Of a stretch of 64,000 nucleotides of DNA, positions 8,682 through 16,904 are shown piece by piece; positions within the stretch are counted from its first letter, which is position 1, and the number at the start of each line of letters is the position of its first letter. A model generated the notes under the pieces. That model was not told where the DNA came from, ran no database searches, and saw nothing but the letters and a program-made list of their open reading frames with translations. The position numbers were made by a program, and so were the translations under genes. Source of the DNA: Clostridiales bacterium (GTDB lineage Bacteria > Bacillota > Clostridia > Christensenellales > Aristaeellaceae); the NCBI GenBank assembly GCA_016930575.1, contig JAFGGL010000019.1, positions 55,103 through 119,102 of the forward strand, given 5' to 3'.

Positions 8682-9101
8682 ATGGCGGCATCCATGAAAA
8701 GGACCCTGATCCTCGTTTTGGCGGCTTTCCTTCTTTTCCTGGTCCGGGCGCGGCCATCAAGCGCCGCCACGCGATGTTCAGGTGGATCGATATCGAGATC
8801 ACCGAAAACGTCGCGCTGGATTATGAGGACAGCGCGGGGAACATCAAGCGCTATTTCAAAACCAAGCGACTCACCGTCTCCATCGACGATTTCGGCACGG
8901 GATATTCGTCGCTCGGGTATCTGACGATCCTGCCGTTTGACAGGCTGAAGATCGCCAAGCCGCTGGTGGACAAGATCACAACCGACGAGCCCGGCCGCAA
9001 GATCGTCACCTTCGTCATCCTACTGGCGAAATCCCTCTATCTGCAGACCGATGCCGAGGACGCGGAGACCAAGGCGAGGCTTATTTCACAGAAACGGAGA
9101 C
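8682..9101 (+). pseudogene. Decayed EAL-domain (cyclic-di-GMP phosphodiesterase-type) gene
   Basis: An ATG at 8682 opens a signal/membrane segment ('MKRTLILVLAAFLLFLV'). After a frame change at about 8760 the C-terminal third of an EAL domain follows: 'WIDIEITENVALD', 'VSIDDFGTGYSSLGYL', 'LPFDRLKI', 'VTFVILLAKSL' and a degraded 'DAEDAET' where 'VAEGVET' is usual. The catalytic EAL motif and the first half of the domain are absent. The reading frame (track 8774-9142) runs past the start of the next gene without its own stop. This is a deletion relic with no expected activity. Confidence 0.75.
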
Positions 9102-9461
9102 ATGAATATGCAACTGAGCGGCGTATGTATCCTGACCGATGACGCGCCGGGGCTTGCCGCGTTTTATGAGCTTGTATTCCGGGAAGCGCCCGTGGCGGAA
9201 GGAAACCATTACGGGTTCAATGGCGCGCAGCTTGCGGTGTACGACCCGGGCGGCGTACGGGTCGTTCCGGATAAGAATATGTCGCTGATGTACTACGTCC
9301 CCGATCTGATGCGGGAGTACGAGCGGCTCCTGCGGGAATTGCCGCAGATCAATATCACCTCCCCGCCGGAACGCCGCCCATGGGGCGCGTTCTCCTTCTG
9401 GTTTACGGATCCGGACGGCAATACGGTCAGTTTCATCGAAAAAAAGGACGAAACCCTTTAG
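9102..9461 (+). CDS. VOC (glyoxalase/dioxygenase fold) protein
   Basis: 119 residues from the ATG at 9102, chosen because ACGGAGA lies just upstream; the longer ORF-track start lies in the EAL relic. Two beta-alpha-beta-beta-beta units: 'GVCILTDDAPGLAAFYE' and, at the end, 'FWFTDPDGNTVSFIEKK', which is the usual C-terminal VOC motif with the metal-ligand Glu. Family members bind a divalent metal and act on small molecules or sequester drugs; substrate unknown. A second VOC gene follows after 64 bp. Confidence 0.8.
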   Translation: MNMQLSGVCILTDDAPGLAAFYELVFREAPVAEGNHYGFNGAQLAVYDPGGVRVVPDKNMSLMYYVPDLMREYERLLRELPQINITSPPERRPWGAFSFWFTDPDGNTVSFIEKKDETL

Positions 9462-9525
9462 GATTCTCCCTGAAAAGACGATACGCCCTTGATGCGCAGA
9501 ACAGACAGGCCGGAGGTGTATGCAC

Positions 9526-9915
9526 ATGAAACTGGACGGATTGGGAATCTTTGTCAAAGATATGGCGGCGATGGTGCGCTTCTACCGCGACGTGCTCGGA
9601 TTTGAAATCAAGGAAGACGAAAACACGTCAAACGTCTTTCTGCAAAAGGACGGCACGCTGTTTCTTTTATACCGCAGAAGCGATTTTGAGAAGATGACCG
9701 GCAGGGCGTATGCTTACGCGGAGAAGATCAACGGCCATTTCGAGCTCGCCCTGAGCGTGGAGGACTACGCCGCGGTCGATGCGGCGTACCGGGACGCGCT
9801 CGCAAAAGGCGCGGTCTCCGTCATGGCGCCGACCACCGAGCCGTGGGGGCAGCGCACCTGCTATATCGCCGATCCCGAGGGCAATCTGGTGGAAATCGGC
9901 TCCTTTCAGCCGTAG
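9526..9915 (+). CDS. VOC (glyoxalase/dioxygenase fold) protein
   Basis: 129 residues from the second ATG (9526), which sits 8 bp after GGAGGT; the track start at 9520 is too close to that site. Contains 'LGIFVKDMAAMVRFYRDVLGFEI', a second half beginning 'FELALSVEDYAAVDAAY' and the terminal 'CYIADPEGNLVEIGSF'. It resembles the glyoxalase/bleomycin-resistance-type members common in Clostridia. Glu in 'LVEIG' is the expected metal ligand. Substrate unknown. Confidence 0.85.
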   Translation: MKLDGLGIFVKDMAAMVRFYRDVLGFEIKEDENTSNVFLQKDGTLFLLYRRSDFEKMTGRAYAYAEKINGHFELALSVEDYAAVDAAYRDALAKGAVSVMAPTTEPWGQRTCYIADPEGNLVEIGSFQP

Positions 9916-9928
9916 ACGGGAGCGGCGC

Positions 9929-10141
9929 TTGAGCAAGTACGGCGCGCTGTGGCGGTATATCGCGCGGGACGGAAGGGACAGCTTCGTCCTCTCCTTTACA
10001 CAAATACAGGAAATACTCGGCTTCCCGATTGATCATTCTTTCCTGAATTATAAAAAAGAATTGCAGGAATATGGGTATAGGGTCGGGAAGATATCAATGA
10101 AAGACAAAACCATTATTTTCCTGAAACAGACGAAAACATAA
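9929..10141 (+). CDS. Small conserved protein, unknown function
   Basis: 70 residues from a TTG start at 9929 (GGGAG upstream), in the frame of track ORF 9779-10141 but after the VOC stop. Reads 'SKYGALWRYIARDGRDSF', then 'TQIQEILGFPIDHSFLNYKKEL' and ends in a basic strand 'KTIIFLKQTKT'. It looks like a compact helical domain with a beta-hairpin wing, as in small DNA-binding-like proteins seen as single-gene hypotheticals in Bacillota. No function assigned. The start is uncertain since TTG is rare, but the region lacks an in-frame ATG before the conserved part. Confidence 0.6.
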   Translation: MSKYGALWRYIARDGRDSFVLSFTQIQEILGFPIDHSFLNYKKELQEYGYRVGKISMKDKTIIFLKQTKT

Positions 10142-10175
10142 AGCTCTTCCGTTCAGCCGCCAAAAAGGAGAACGA

Positions 10176-11345
10176 ATGCCTGCTTATCCAATAACCCCGA
10201 CCGTGATCCGCAGCGCTGCCGTTGTGCTGCCCGAGGGCATACGCCGCCTGGACATCGGCATGCGGCACGGGAAAATCGAGCGCATCGCGGAGACGCTCGA
10301 CGGCTACGAAACGGTGATCGACGCATCCGACTGCACGGTTATTCCCGGGATGATCGACGTGCACATGCACGGCGCGATGCGCGTGGACGCCAATACGGCG
10401 ACGGCCGAAGAGTTTGACACACTTTCCTCCTTTTTGGCTTCCGAAGGCGTAACGGGCTTCCTGCCGACTATCGTCTGCGCCGCGGAGCCGAAAACGCTGG
10501 ATGCGATCCGGCGGATATCGGAAGCGTGCGGAAACGTGGGCGGCGCCGATATCCTCGGCTGTCATATCGAAGGCCCGTTCCTTAACCCCGATTACAGGGG
10601 CGCCATCCCGCGCCGTTACCTGCAGGCGGGCGACGCGGCGCTGGTTGCGCGCTTTCTGGCCGCCGCCGGAAGCTGCAAACTGCGTATGACGGCCGCGCCC
10701 GAAGTACAGGGCGTGGAAGCGCTGATGCACTACATCGTATCCCAGGGCATCCTGGTCGGGCTGGGGCATTCGGGGGCGAGCTATGAGCAGGCGATGAACT
10801 GCATCCATCTGGGCGCGGACAGCTTCGTGCACGTGATGAACGCCATGACCCCGCTGGACCGGCACGAGCCGGGAATTCTCGGCGCGGCGCTGGAAAGCGA
10901 CGCGTATGCGGAATTCATCTGCGACGGGCTGCATCTGCACCCGGCCAACGTACGCCTGTTATTGAAGGCCAAGGGCCTTGACAAGCTCCTGGCGGTATCC
11001 GATTCGATAATGGCCGCGGGGCTGGGCGACGGGGTGTTTACGCTGGGCGCGGGCAAGGTCCTCGTCAAAGACGGCGACGCCAAGCTTCCCGACGGCCGCA
11101 CCCGCGCGGGCAGCACGCTCACGCTGCGCAAAGCGCTTTTAAACTTCATGAATTACACCGGGCTCCAGATCGATAAAGCCATCCTGCCGATGACCCGAAA
11201 CCCGGCAAAGCTGCTGGGGCTGGATAAACAAAAAGGCCGCATCGCCGAGGGCATGGACGCGGATCTCGCGGTGATGGACGCGCACATGAATACGGTATAT
11301 ACCTTTGTGGGGCAGCGGCTGACGTACCGTCGCGACGCGATGTAG
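10176..11345 (+). CDS. nagA: N-acetylglucosamine-6-phosphate deacetylase
   Basis: 389 residues, full length for NagA. Amidohydrolase barrel with 'VIPGMIDVHMHGA' (metal His pair), 'GCHIEGPFLNPDYRGA' (metal Glu132), 'GLGHSGASYEQA', 'FVHVMNAMTPLDRHEPG', 'ICDGLHLHP' and the catalytic Asp276 in 'VSDSIMAAG'. Reaction: GlcNAc-6-P to GlcN-6-P plus acetate in the cytoplasm, feeding amino-sugar use and cell-wall recycling. 'HMHG' and 'VMNAM' replace the commoner 'HIHG/HVHG' and 'LFNAM'. No nagB is nearby. The stop lies 2 bp from the end of the convergent ND5 gene with no terminator between them. Ribosome binding site AAAAGGAG. Confidence 0.93.
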   Translation: MPAYPITPTVIRSAAVVLPEGIRRLDIGMRHGKIERIAETLDGYETVIDASDCTVIPGMIDVHMHGAMRVDANTATAEEFDTLSSFLASEGVTGFLPTIVCAAEPKTLDAIRRISEACGNVGGADILGCHIEGPFLNPDYRGAIPRRYLQAGDAALVARFLAAAGSCKLRMTAAPEVQGVEALMHYIVSQGILVGLGHSGASYEQAMNCIHLGADSFVHVMNAMTPLDRHEPGILGAALESDAYAEFICDGLHLHPANVRLLLKAKGLDKLLAVSDSIMAAGLGDGVFTLGAGKVLVKDGDAKLPDGRTRAGSTLTLRKALLNFMNYTGLQIDKAILPMTRNPAKLLGLDKQKGRIAEGMDADLAVMDAHMNTVYTFVGQRLTYRRDAM

Positions 11346-11347
11346 TA

Positions 11348-13384
11348 TCATTTAAAAAATATCAGATAAACCAACAGGCCGAACAACCCGATGCAGAACA
11401 ATAAAAGGCTGTAGCTCAGCGAGCGCTTGAGGCGTTTCATCGAGCGGCCCAACTCCTCGTTGCCCGCCGCCAGCGCGACCGAGAAATCGACGGTCGCCGG
11501 GCGGTTTTTGAGTATCGTTTTGTTAAGCATTGATACGCAGCCGTTCATCAGATCGCCCACGGCGTAGGTGAAGCGGTTGCCGCCGGGCATGGGCACGCGC
11601 CAGGCGCGCACATGCAAAAGCGCGCGGCGCAGCCAAGCGGCCAGCGTTTCCGGCAGCAGCGACACCGCCCAGGAGAACCAGGCGGCCATTGCCGTAAGCA
11701 TTTTAAGCACCGGCCGGTAGAGCATATCCTCCAGGTTGACGCGCGCGGGAACGGGGTTCATGTAGCTGCGGCCGCCCTCCGTTTTTTCACTCAGCAGGCC
11801 GCGGACGACGGCGAAATAGAGCAGCAGTCCAATACCGATCGATTCTGCGGCACCCAGCAGGTTTTCCGCGCTGAAATACGAGACCGCCCGTGCCTCCGTT
11901 TGCAGGAACTCCGCGCCGGCGCGCCCGATGCCGCCGATGAAGACGGACGGGAACAATCCCGCTAGAAGCGGGAAGACGGCCAAAACGGACAAAGCGATCA
12001 CGGACGCGCGCGTCATATACGGCGTTTTCGCGGGCTCCGCTTCCGGGCGCTCCCGGAACAGACAGACATAGAGCTTGAGCATATAAGCGGCGGTCAGCCC
12101 GCCCGCGAGGATAAACAGCCACTCGGCGGCAGTATAGAGCCACGCGCCGCCGTGTAAAAGGTGAATATACTCCGTCAGGCTTTCGTGCAGCAGCGATTTG
12201 CTCGCAAAGCCCGAGAACGGCGGCACGCCCGCGATACCGAGCATGCCCATGAGGAAAATCACGTGCAGCAGCGGTTTGCCGCGCCCGAACCCGCGCAGGT
12301 CGTTTAAATGCCGCTTGCCCGTGCGCATCACGGCCACGCCCGCGCAGAGGAATAAAAGCATCTTGAACGCCGAATGGTTTACCATGTGCGCGGCCAGGCC
12401 CTGCGCGGCGATGCCGCCGTGATAGGACAGCATTCCATACAGCCCCACGCCGACCAGGATGAACCCGATCTGGCTCATGCTGGAGTACGCCAGCACGCGT
12501 ATAAGGTTCATCGAAAGCAGCGCCCAAACACCGCCCAAAAGCATCGTGGCGATGCCGAGCCAGAAGATCAGTATGTGCCAGGCGGCGACCTCCCGCATGA
12601 CGTGCGCTGAAAGGAGGAGGACGCCGAACACCCCCGCCTTGGACAGCACCGCGGACAGGAGCGCCGTCGCGGGCGCGGGCGCGGCGGGATAGGCTTTCGG
12701 CAGCCAGACGTGCAGGGGGAACGCGCCGGCCTTGGCGCCGAAGCCGACCAGCATCAGCACGGCGGGCAGCATCAGCGACGATGCGGGGACGGTTTCCGGG
12801 GCAAAGCCCTGCGAGTAGCGCATCGCAAGCAATTCGCCCGGCAACAGCAGCATGCCCATCAGAATGCACAACCCGCCGATGACGGCGATCCACAGGTAAC
12901 TCTGCGCGGCGCGCAGGGATTCCTTCGTTTCCGAATGCGCGACCCACGGATAGCTGGCAAGCGACATGACTTCAAAGAACAGCACGGTCGTCTGCAATTG
13001 GTCGGATAAAAACAACCCGACGGCGGCGGACAGTGTCAGCAGCGAGAAGAACACGAAGCGCGGAACGTTCTCTTTTCCCTTAAAATACGAGAAGGAGAAT
13101 ACGGACGCGACCACCCACAGCAGCGCCGACAGCCAGGCGTACAGCGCGCGGAAGCCGTCCGACGCGAGCGAAATCCCCGCCGCGCAGAGGCTGGCGCTCG
13201 TCCATCCGCCCGCCTGCCCGTTCGCGGCCTGCCATAACAGGACAGACAGCGGGATGAGCGCCGCCAGGGACGAAGCCAGCATGCCCCACAGCGCGTACCG
13301 CGCGCGCCTGCGCCCCAGGGCGTAGGCGAACACGGCCCCGATCAGGGGCAGCAGCACCGCGATCCAAAGCAGGTGGTTGTTCAT
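11348..13384 (-). CDS. ND5/MrpA-type antiporter-like subunit, second copy
   Basis: 678 residues, polytopic. Core of the proton-translocating ND2/ND4/ND5 family: Glu in 'LFFEVMSLASYPW', Lys in 'GFGAKAGAFPLHVWLPKAYP', a further Lys in 'LSKAGVFG' and His/Lys in 'MVNHSAFKMLLFLCAG', all in the expected helices. After the 14-helix core it carries a soluble or amphipathic segment of about 130 residues ('VNLEDMLYRPVLKMLTAM', 'HVRAWRVPMPGGNRF') and a last membrane helix. Last gene of the Mrp/Mbh-like operon and a tandem paralogue of the preceding gene. Known role of the family: coupled H+/Na+ movement across the membrane. Confidence 0.85.
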   Translation of the reverse strand: MNNHLLWIAVLLPLIGAVFAYALGRRRARYALWGMLASSLAALIPLSVLLWQAANGQAGGWTSASLCAAGISLASDGFRALYAWLSALLWVVASVFSFSYFKGKENVPRFVFFSLLTLSAAVGLFLSDQLQTTVLFFEVMSLASYPWVAHSETKESLRAAQSYLWIAVIGGLCILMGMLLLPGELLAMRYSQGFAPETVPASSLMLPAVLMLVGFGAKAGAFPLHVWLPKAYPAAPAPATALLSAVLSKAGVFGVLLLSAHVMREVAAWHILIFWLGIATMLLGGVWALLSMNLIRVLAYSSMSQIGFILVGVGLYGMLSYHGGIAAQGLAAHMVNHSAFKMLLFLCAGVAVMRTGKRHLNDLRGFGRGKPLLHVIFLMGMLGIAGVPPFSGFASKSLLHESLTEYIHLLHGGAWLYTAAEWLFILAGGLTAAYMLKLYVCLFRERPEAEPAKTPYMTRASVIALSVLAVFPLLAGLFPSVFIGGIGRAGAEFLQTEARAVSYFSAENLLGAAESIGIGLLLYFAVVRGLLSEKTEGGRSYMNPVPARVNLEDMLYRPVLKMLTAMAAWFSWAVSLLPETLAAWLRRALLHVRAWRVPMPGGNRFTYAVGDLMNGCVSMLNKTILKNRPATVDFSVALAAGNEELGRSMKRLKRSLSYSLLLFCIGLFGLLVYLIFFK

Positions 13385-13400
13385 CCGATATCCTCTCGTA

Positions 13401-15437
13401 TTACCACAGCATCAGGTACATCAAAAGCCCGAACAGCCCGAGACAGAACAGCAGCAGGCTGTAGCTCATCGAGCGCTTGATCTTGCGCATGGATTGGCCC
13501 AACTCCTCGTTGCCGGCCGCCAGCGCGGCCGAGAAGTCGATTTCAAACGGGCGGCGTCTGCGCACGGTTTTATTGAGCAGCGCCACGGCGCCGTTGAGAA
13601 AGCCGCCGACGGCCATGGTGAAGCGGTTCCCGCCGGGCATGGGCACACGCCAGGCGCGCACATGCAGAAGCATCCGGCGGCCGCCCGCGATAGCGAGCTC
13701 CGGCAGGGAGGCGACGAGCCAAAAACACGCGCCGACCGCCGCCGTCAGCCCCTTCATCAGCGGGCGGTAGGCCGTCTCCTCCAGGTCCATCCACGTGGGT
13801 TTCCGGTCGACGTACACGCGCCCGTCCGCGGTTTTCTCGCTCAGCCAGACACGCACCGCTAACAGGTAGATCAAAAGCCCGACGCCTATGGATATCACAG
13901 CGTTCGCCAGCGCTTCGGTTGTGTAAACACGGATTGGTTCAACCTCCACATGGAAAAACCCGGCGCTCAACCGCCCGATGCCGCCCAGGATCGCCGAGGG
14001 AAACAGGCCGACCGCAAGCACCGCAGCGGCGCAAAGCGACAGCAACGCGGCGGAGCCTTTGGAAAACGAAGGATTTTTCGTTTCGTCCTCCGCCCCGCGC
14101 TCCCAGAACAGGCAGACGTAGAGCTTGAGCATGTAGGCGACCGTCAGCGCGCCCGTCAGGATGAACAGCCATTCGGTGGCGGCATAAGTCCACGCCCCGC
14201 CGGAGAGGTGAATGTACTCCGTCAGCGCCTCGTGCAGCAGCGTCTTGCTGGCAAAGCCCGGGAACAACGGTACGCCCGTGATACCCAGCATCCCAGCCAG
14301 GAACAGGGCATGCAGCAGCGGCTTCCCGCGCCCGAAGCCGCGGATGTCGTTCAGGTTCAGGGAATGCCGCCGCATGGCGACGGCGCCCGCGCACAGGAAC
14401 AGGATCAGTTTGAACAATGCGTGATTGACCATGTGGGACACAAAGCCCTGCATGGCGCCGCCTCCATGCTCCAGCAGCAAGCCGAACAGCCCTACGCCAA
14501 GCATTATGAAACCGATCTGGCTCATGCTGGAGCAGGCCAGGATGCGCTTCATCTCCACGGCCAGAAGCGCAAGCACCGCGCCGACCACCATGGTAATCAC
14601 GCCGATCCAGAAGATCAGCGCGTGCCAGGCGGCGATCTCCCGCAGGAACTTCACCGACAGCAGCGCGATGCCGAACACCCCGGTCTTTAAAAGCATCCCC
14701 GACAGCAGCGCGCTTGCGGGCGCGGGCGCCACGGGGTGCGCCTTGGGCAGCCACACGTGCAGCGGGAACGCGCCCGCCTTCGCCCCGAAGCCGACCAACA
14801 TCAGCGCGGCGGGGAGCATCAGGCGCGAGGGCTCTATGCCTTCGGTCATCGCAAAGCCCATTGAATACCGCAGCGAAAGCAGCTCATGGGGCAGCAGCAG
14901 CATTCCGATCAGCAGACACAGCCCGCCGATGACCGCGATCCACAGATAGGTCTGCGCGGCGCGCAGGGCCCCGGGCGTTTCCTCGTGCGCGACCCACGGA
15001 TAGCTCACAAGCGACATGACCTCAAAGAACACGATGGTCGTCAACAGCTGATCGGACAGAAACACCCCGATCACGGCGGACAGCGTCGTCAGCGTGAAAA
15101 ACGCATAGCGCGGCACGCTGGTTTTATTTTTGAAATACGATAGCGAGAACATCGCCGCGACGGTAAACAAAAGCGCCGCGAGCCAGGAAAGCAGCGCCGT
15201 GAAGCCGTCCGCCGCGAGCGCAAGCCCCATCACGCTAAAATGCGCCCAGGCAAAGGCGGACGTTTGCCCCTGAATGGTTTGAACAAGCAATACGGACAAC
15301 AGCGCAAGCGTGGCGGCGGATACGGCCGCCATGATAAGCAGGGCACGGCGGGGCCGCCCGCGGCCCAGGCCGTAGGCGACAGGCGCGCCGAGCATCGGCA
15401 GCGCCGCCGCGATCATTAGCCAAACGTTTCCCTGCAA
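13401..15437 (-). CDS. ND5/MrpA-type antiporter-like subunit, first copy
   Basis: 678 residues, the same length as the next gene and closely related to it along the whole sequence, including the C-terminal 'HVRAWRVPMPGGNRFT' stretch and final helix. Key residues are kept: Glu in 'VFFEVMSLVSYPW', Lys in 'GFGAKAGAFPLHVWLPKAHP', Lys in 'LLKTGVFG', His/Lys in 'MVNHALFKLILFLCAG'. The two genes look like a tandem duplication. Only 14-16 bp separate neighbours on either side, so it is co-transcribed with them. The C-terminal extension could act like the lateral helix of complex I NuoL (inference). Confidence 0.85.
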   Translation of the reverse strand: MQGNVWLMIAAALPMLGAPVAYGLGRGRPRRALLIMAAVSAATLALLSVLLVQTIQGQTSAFAWAHFSVMGLALAADGFTALLSWLAALLFTVAAMFSLSYFKNKTSVPRYAFFTLTTLSAVIGVFLSDQLLTTIVFFEVMSLVSYPWVAHEETPGALRAAQTYLWIAVIGGLCLLIGMLLLPHELLSLRYSMGFAMTEGIEPSRLMLPAALMLVGFGAKAGAFPLHVWLPKAHPVAPAPASALLSGMLLKTGVFGIALLSVKFLREIAAWHALIFWIGVITMVVGAVLALLAVEMKRILACSSMSQIGFIMLGVGLFGLLLEHGGGAMQGFVSHMVNHALFKLILFLCAGAVAMRRHSLNLNDIRGFGRGKPLLHALFLAGMLGITGVPLFPGFASKTLLHEALTEYIHLSGGAWTYAATEWLFILTGALTVAYMLKLYVCLFWERGAEDETKNPSFSKGSAALLSLCAAAVLAVGLFPSAILGGIGRLSAGFFHVEVEPIRVYTTEALANAVISIGVGLLIYLLAVRVWLSEKTADGRVYVDRKPTWMDLEETAYRPLMKGLTAAVGACFWLVASLPELAIAGGRRMLLHVRAWRVPMPGGNRFTMAVGGFLNGAVALLNKTVRRRRPFEIDFSAALAAGNEELGQSMRKIKRSMSYSLLLFCLGLFGLLMYLMLW

Positions 15438-15451
15438 CGCTTTATCCTCTC

Positions 15452-16894
15452 TTACAATCCAACGATTTGCGATAAATAATCGGCGATCGGTTTCCCCAGC
15501 AGGATCAGCGCGAGCATCGCCGCCGTTATCACCAGAAACAGCGTGAGCATCTGCCAGCCGGGGTCGCGCTTTTCAGAAGGCTTTTTTTCGATCGGCAGCG
15601 CGAAGGCCGTGACCGCGGGCTTGAGCAGATACGCCGCCGTGAACCCGGCGGAGATCAGCAGCACCGCGACGCCGGCGATGCCTATGATATGCCCGCTCCC
15701 GAAGGCCGCCGTGACCAGCGCCCATTTGCTCTGGAATATAATGAAGGGCGGGATGCCCACAAGTTCCACCGCGCAGAAGGCGAACACCGTCATCACGATG
15801 GGCATCTGCCGCCGCAGCCCCCGCAGCTCCTGCACGTATTCGCGCCCCGTCTGCACCAGGATCGCGCCCGCGCAGCTGAACAGCGTCAGCTTGATCAGGC
15901 TGTGGAAGATCATGTGCATCAGCCCCGCCTTGAGCCCAAGCGGCGTGAGCAGCAACAGCCCGAACAGCATATAACTGAGGTTGGAGATCGTGGAATAGGC
16001 GAGCCTGCGCTTTAGATGCTGCTCGTGCACGGCCTTTGCGCTGGCAAAGAGGATGGTGAACGCCGCCATCGACAGGCACAGCGTCTGCGCCCAGGTGCCG
16101 GAGATCAGCGCCGGGCCGTAGACGTAGTAAGCAAGCCGCGCCACCGAGAACACGCCCGCGTTGACCACCGCCACCGCGTGCAGAAGCGAGGTGACCGGCG
16201 TCGGCGCGACGGATGCCGTCGGCAGCCAGCCGTGCAGCGGGAACACCGCCGCCTTCACCCCGAAGCCGAAGAAGCCCAGCACGAACAAAAGCAGCATCAT
16301 CGTGTGCGGCGCCTGCCGCAGCGCGGGAATGCCGCCGTAGACAAAGATCGTCGTATCGCTGTAAACCAGCACGCTGATCATCGCCAAGAACCCGAGCGAC
16401 GCCGCGCCCAGCGTATAGTACAGGTACTTCCGTCCCGCGTACATGCTCCTGTGGCTGAAGCCGTGCGCCACCAGGAACACCGTGGCCAGCGTCAGCAGTT
16501 CAAAGAAGAAATACAGCGTGAACAGGTTCTCCGCCGAGGCGATCAAAAGCGTCATGGCGTAGCTTAAGAGATACTGCCCGAAAAACGCGTTCTCGCCCGT
16601 CTCGTGCTTCATGTACTCAAAGGCGTACAGCATCGAAAGCGGCCACAAAAACGCGATCAGCCCCGCGAATACCGAGCCCAGGCCGTCCAGCGAAAAAGCG
16701 ATCGTCATGCGGGAGGTGAACTCCAGCAGCACATAGCCGCGCCCGGGCTCCGCAAACAGCGCGAGGCACACGAACGCCGAGGTCGCGATCGTGGAAAGGA
16801 TGGCGATCCAGCGGCGGATACGGCCGCCCCGCCTGCCCCAGGTGAAGATCAGGGCGCTGCCCGCGATCGGGATTGCGAATGCGATCAGTAACAT
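15452..16894 (-). CDS. MrpD/ND4-type antiporter-like subunit, third copy
   Basis: 480 residues from the ATG at 16894; the ORF-track start at 16987 lies inside the previous gene and adds Cys/Arg-rich noise. Membrane protein of the ND2/4/5 family with Glu in 'FFELLTLATVFLVAHG', Lys in 'GVKAAVFPLHGWLPTASVAPTP' and 'MIFHSLIKLTLFSCAGA'. The helix after the 'HGWLP' loop reads 'LLHAVAVVNAGVFS', with Asn where many Mrp subunits have Lys. It probably forms one of five ion-translocating units of this complex. Confidence 0.85.
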   Translation of the reverse strand: MLLIAFAIPIAGSALIFTWGRRGGRIRRWIAILSTIATSAFVCLALFAEPGRGYVLLEFTSRMTIAFSLDGLGSVFAGLIAFLWPLSMLYAFEYMKHETGENAFFGQYLLSYAMTLLIASAENLFTLYFFFELLTLATVFLVAHGFSHRSMYAGRKYLYYTLGAASLGFLAMISVLVYSDTTIFVYGGIPALRQAPHTMMLLLFVLGFFGFGVKAAVFPLHGWLPTASVAPTPVTSLLHAVAVVNAGVFSVARLAYYVYGPALISGTWAQTLCLSMAAFTILFASAKAVHEQHLKRRLAYSTISNLSYMLFGLLLLTPLGLKAGLMHMIFHSLIKLTLFSCAGAILVQTGREYVQELRGLRRQMPIVMTVFAFCAVELVGIPPFIIFQSKWALVTAAFGSGHIIGIAGVAVLLISAGFTAAYLLKPAVTAFALPIEKKPSEKRDPGWQMLTLFLVITAAMLALILLGKPIADYLSQIVGL

Positions 16895-16904
16895 GCCTGT
16901 CCCC

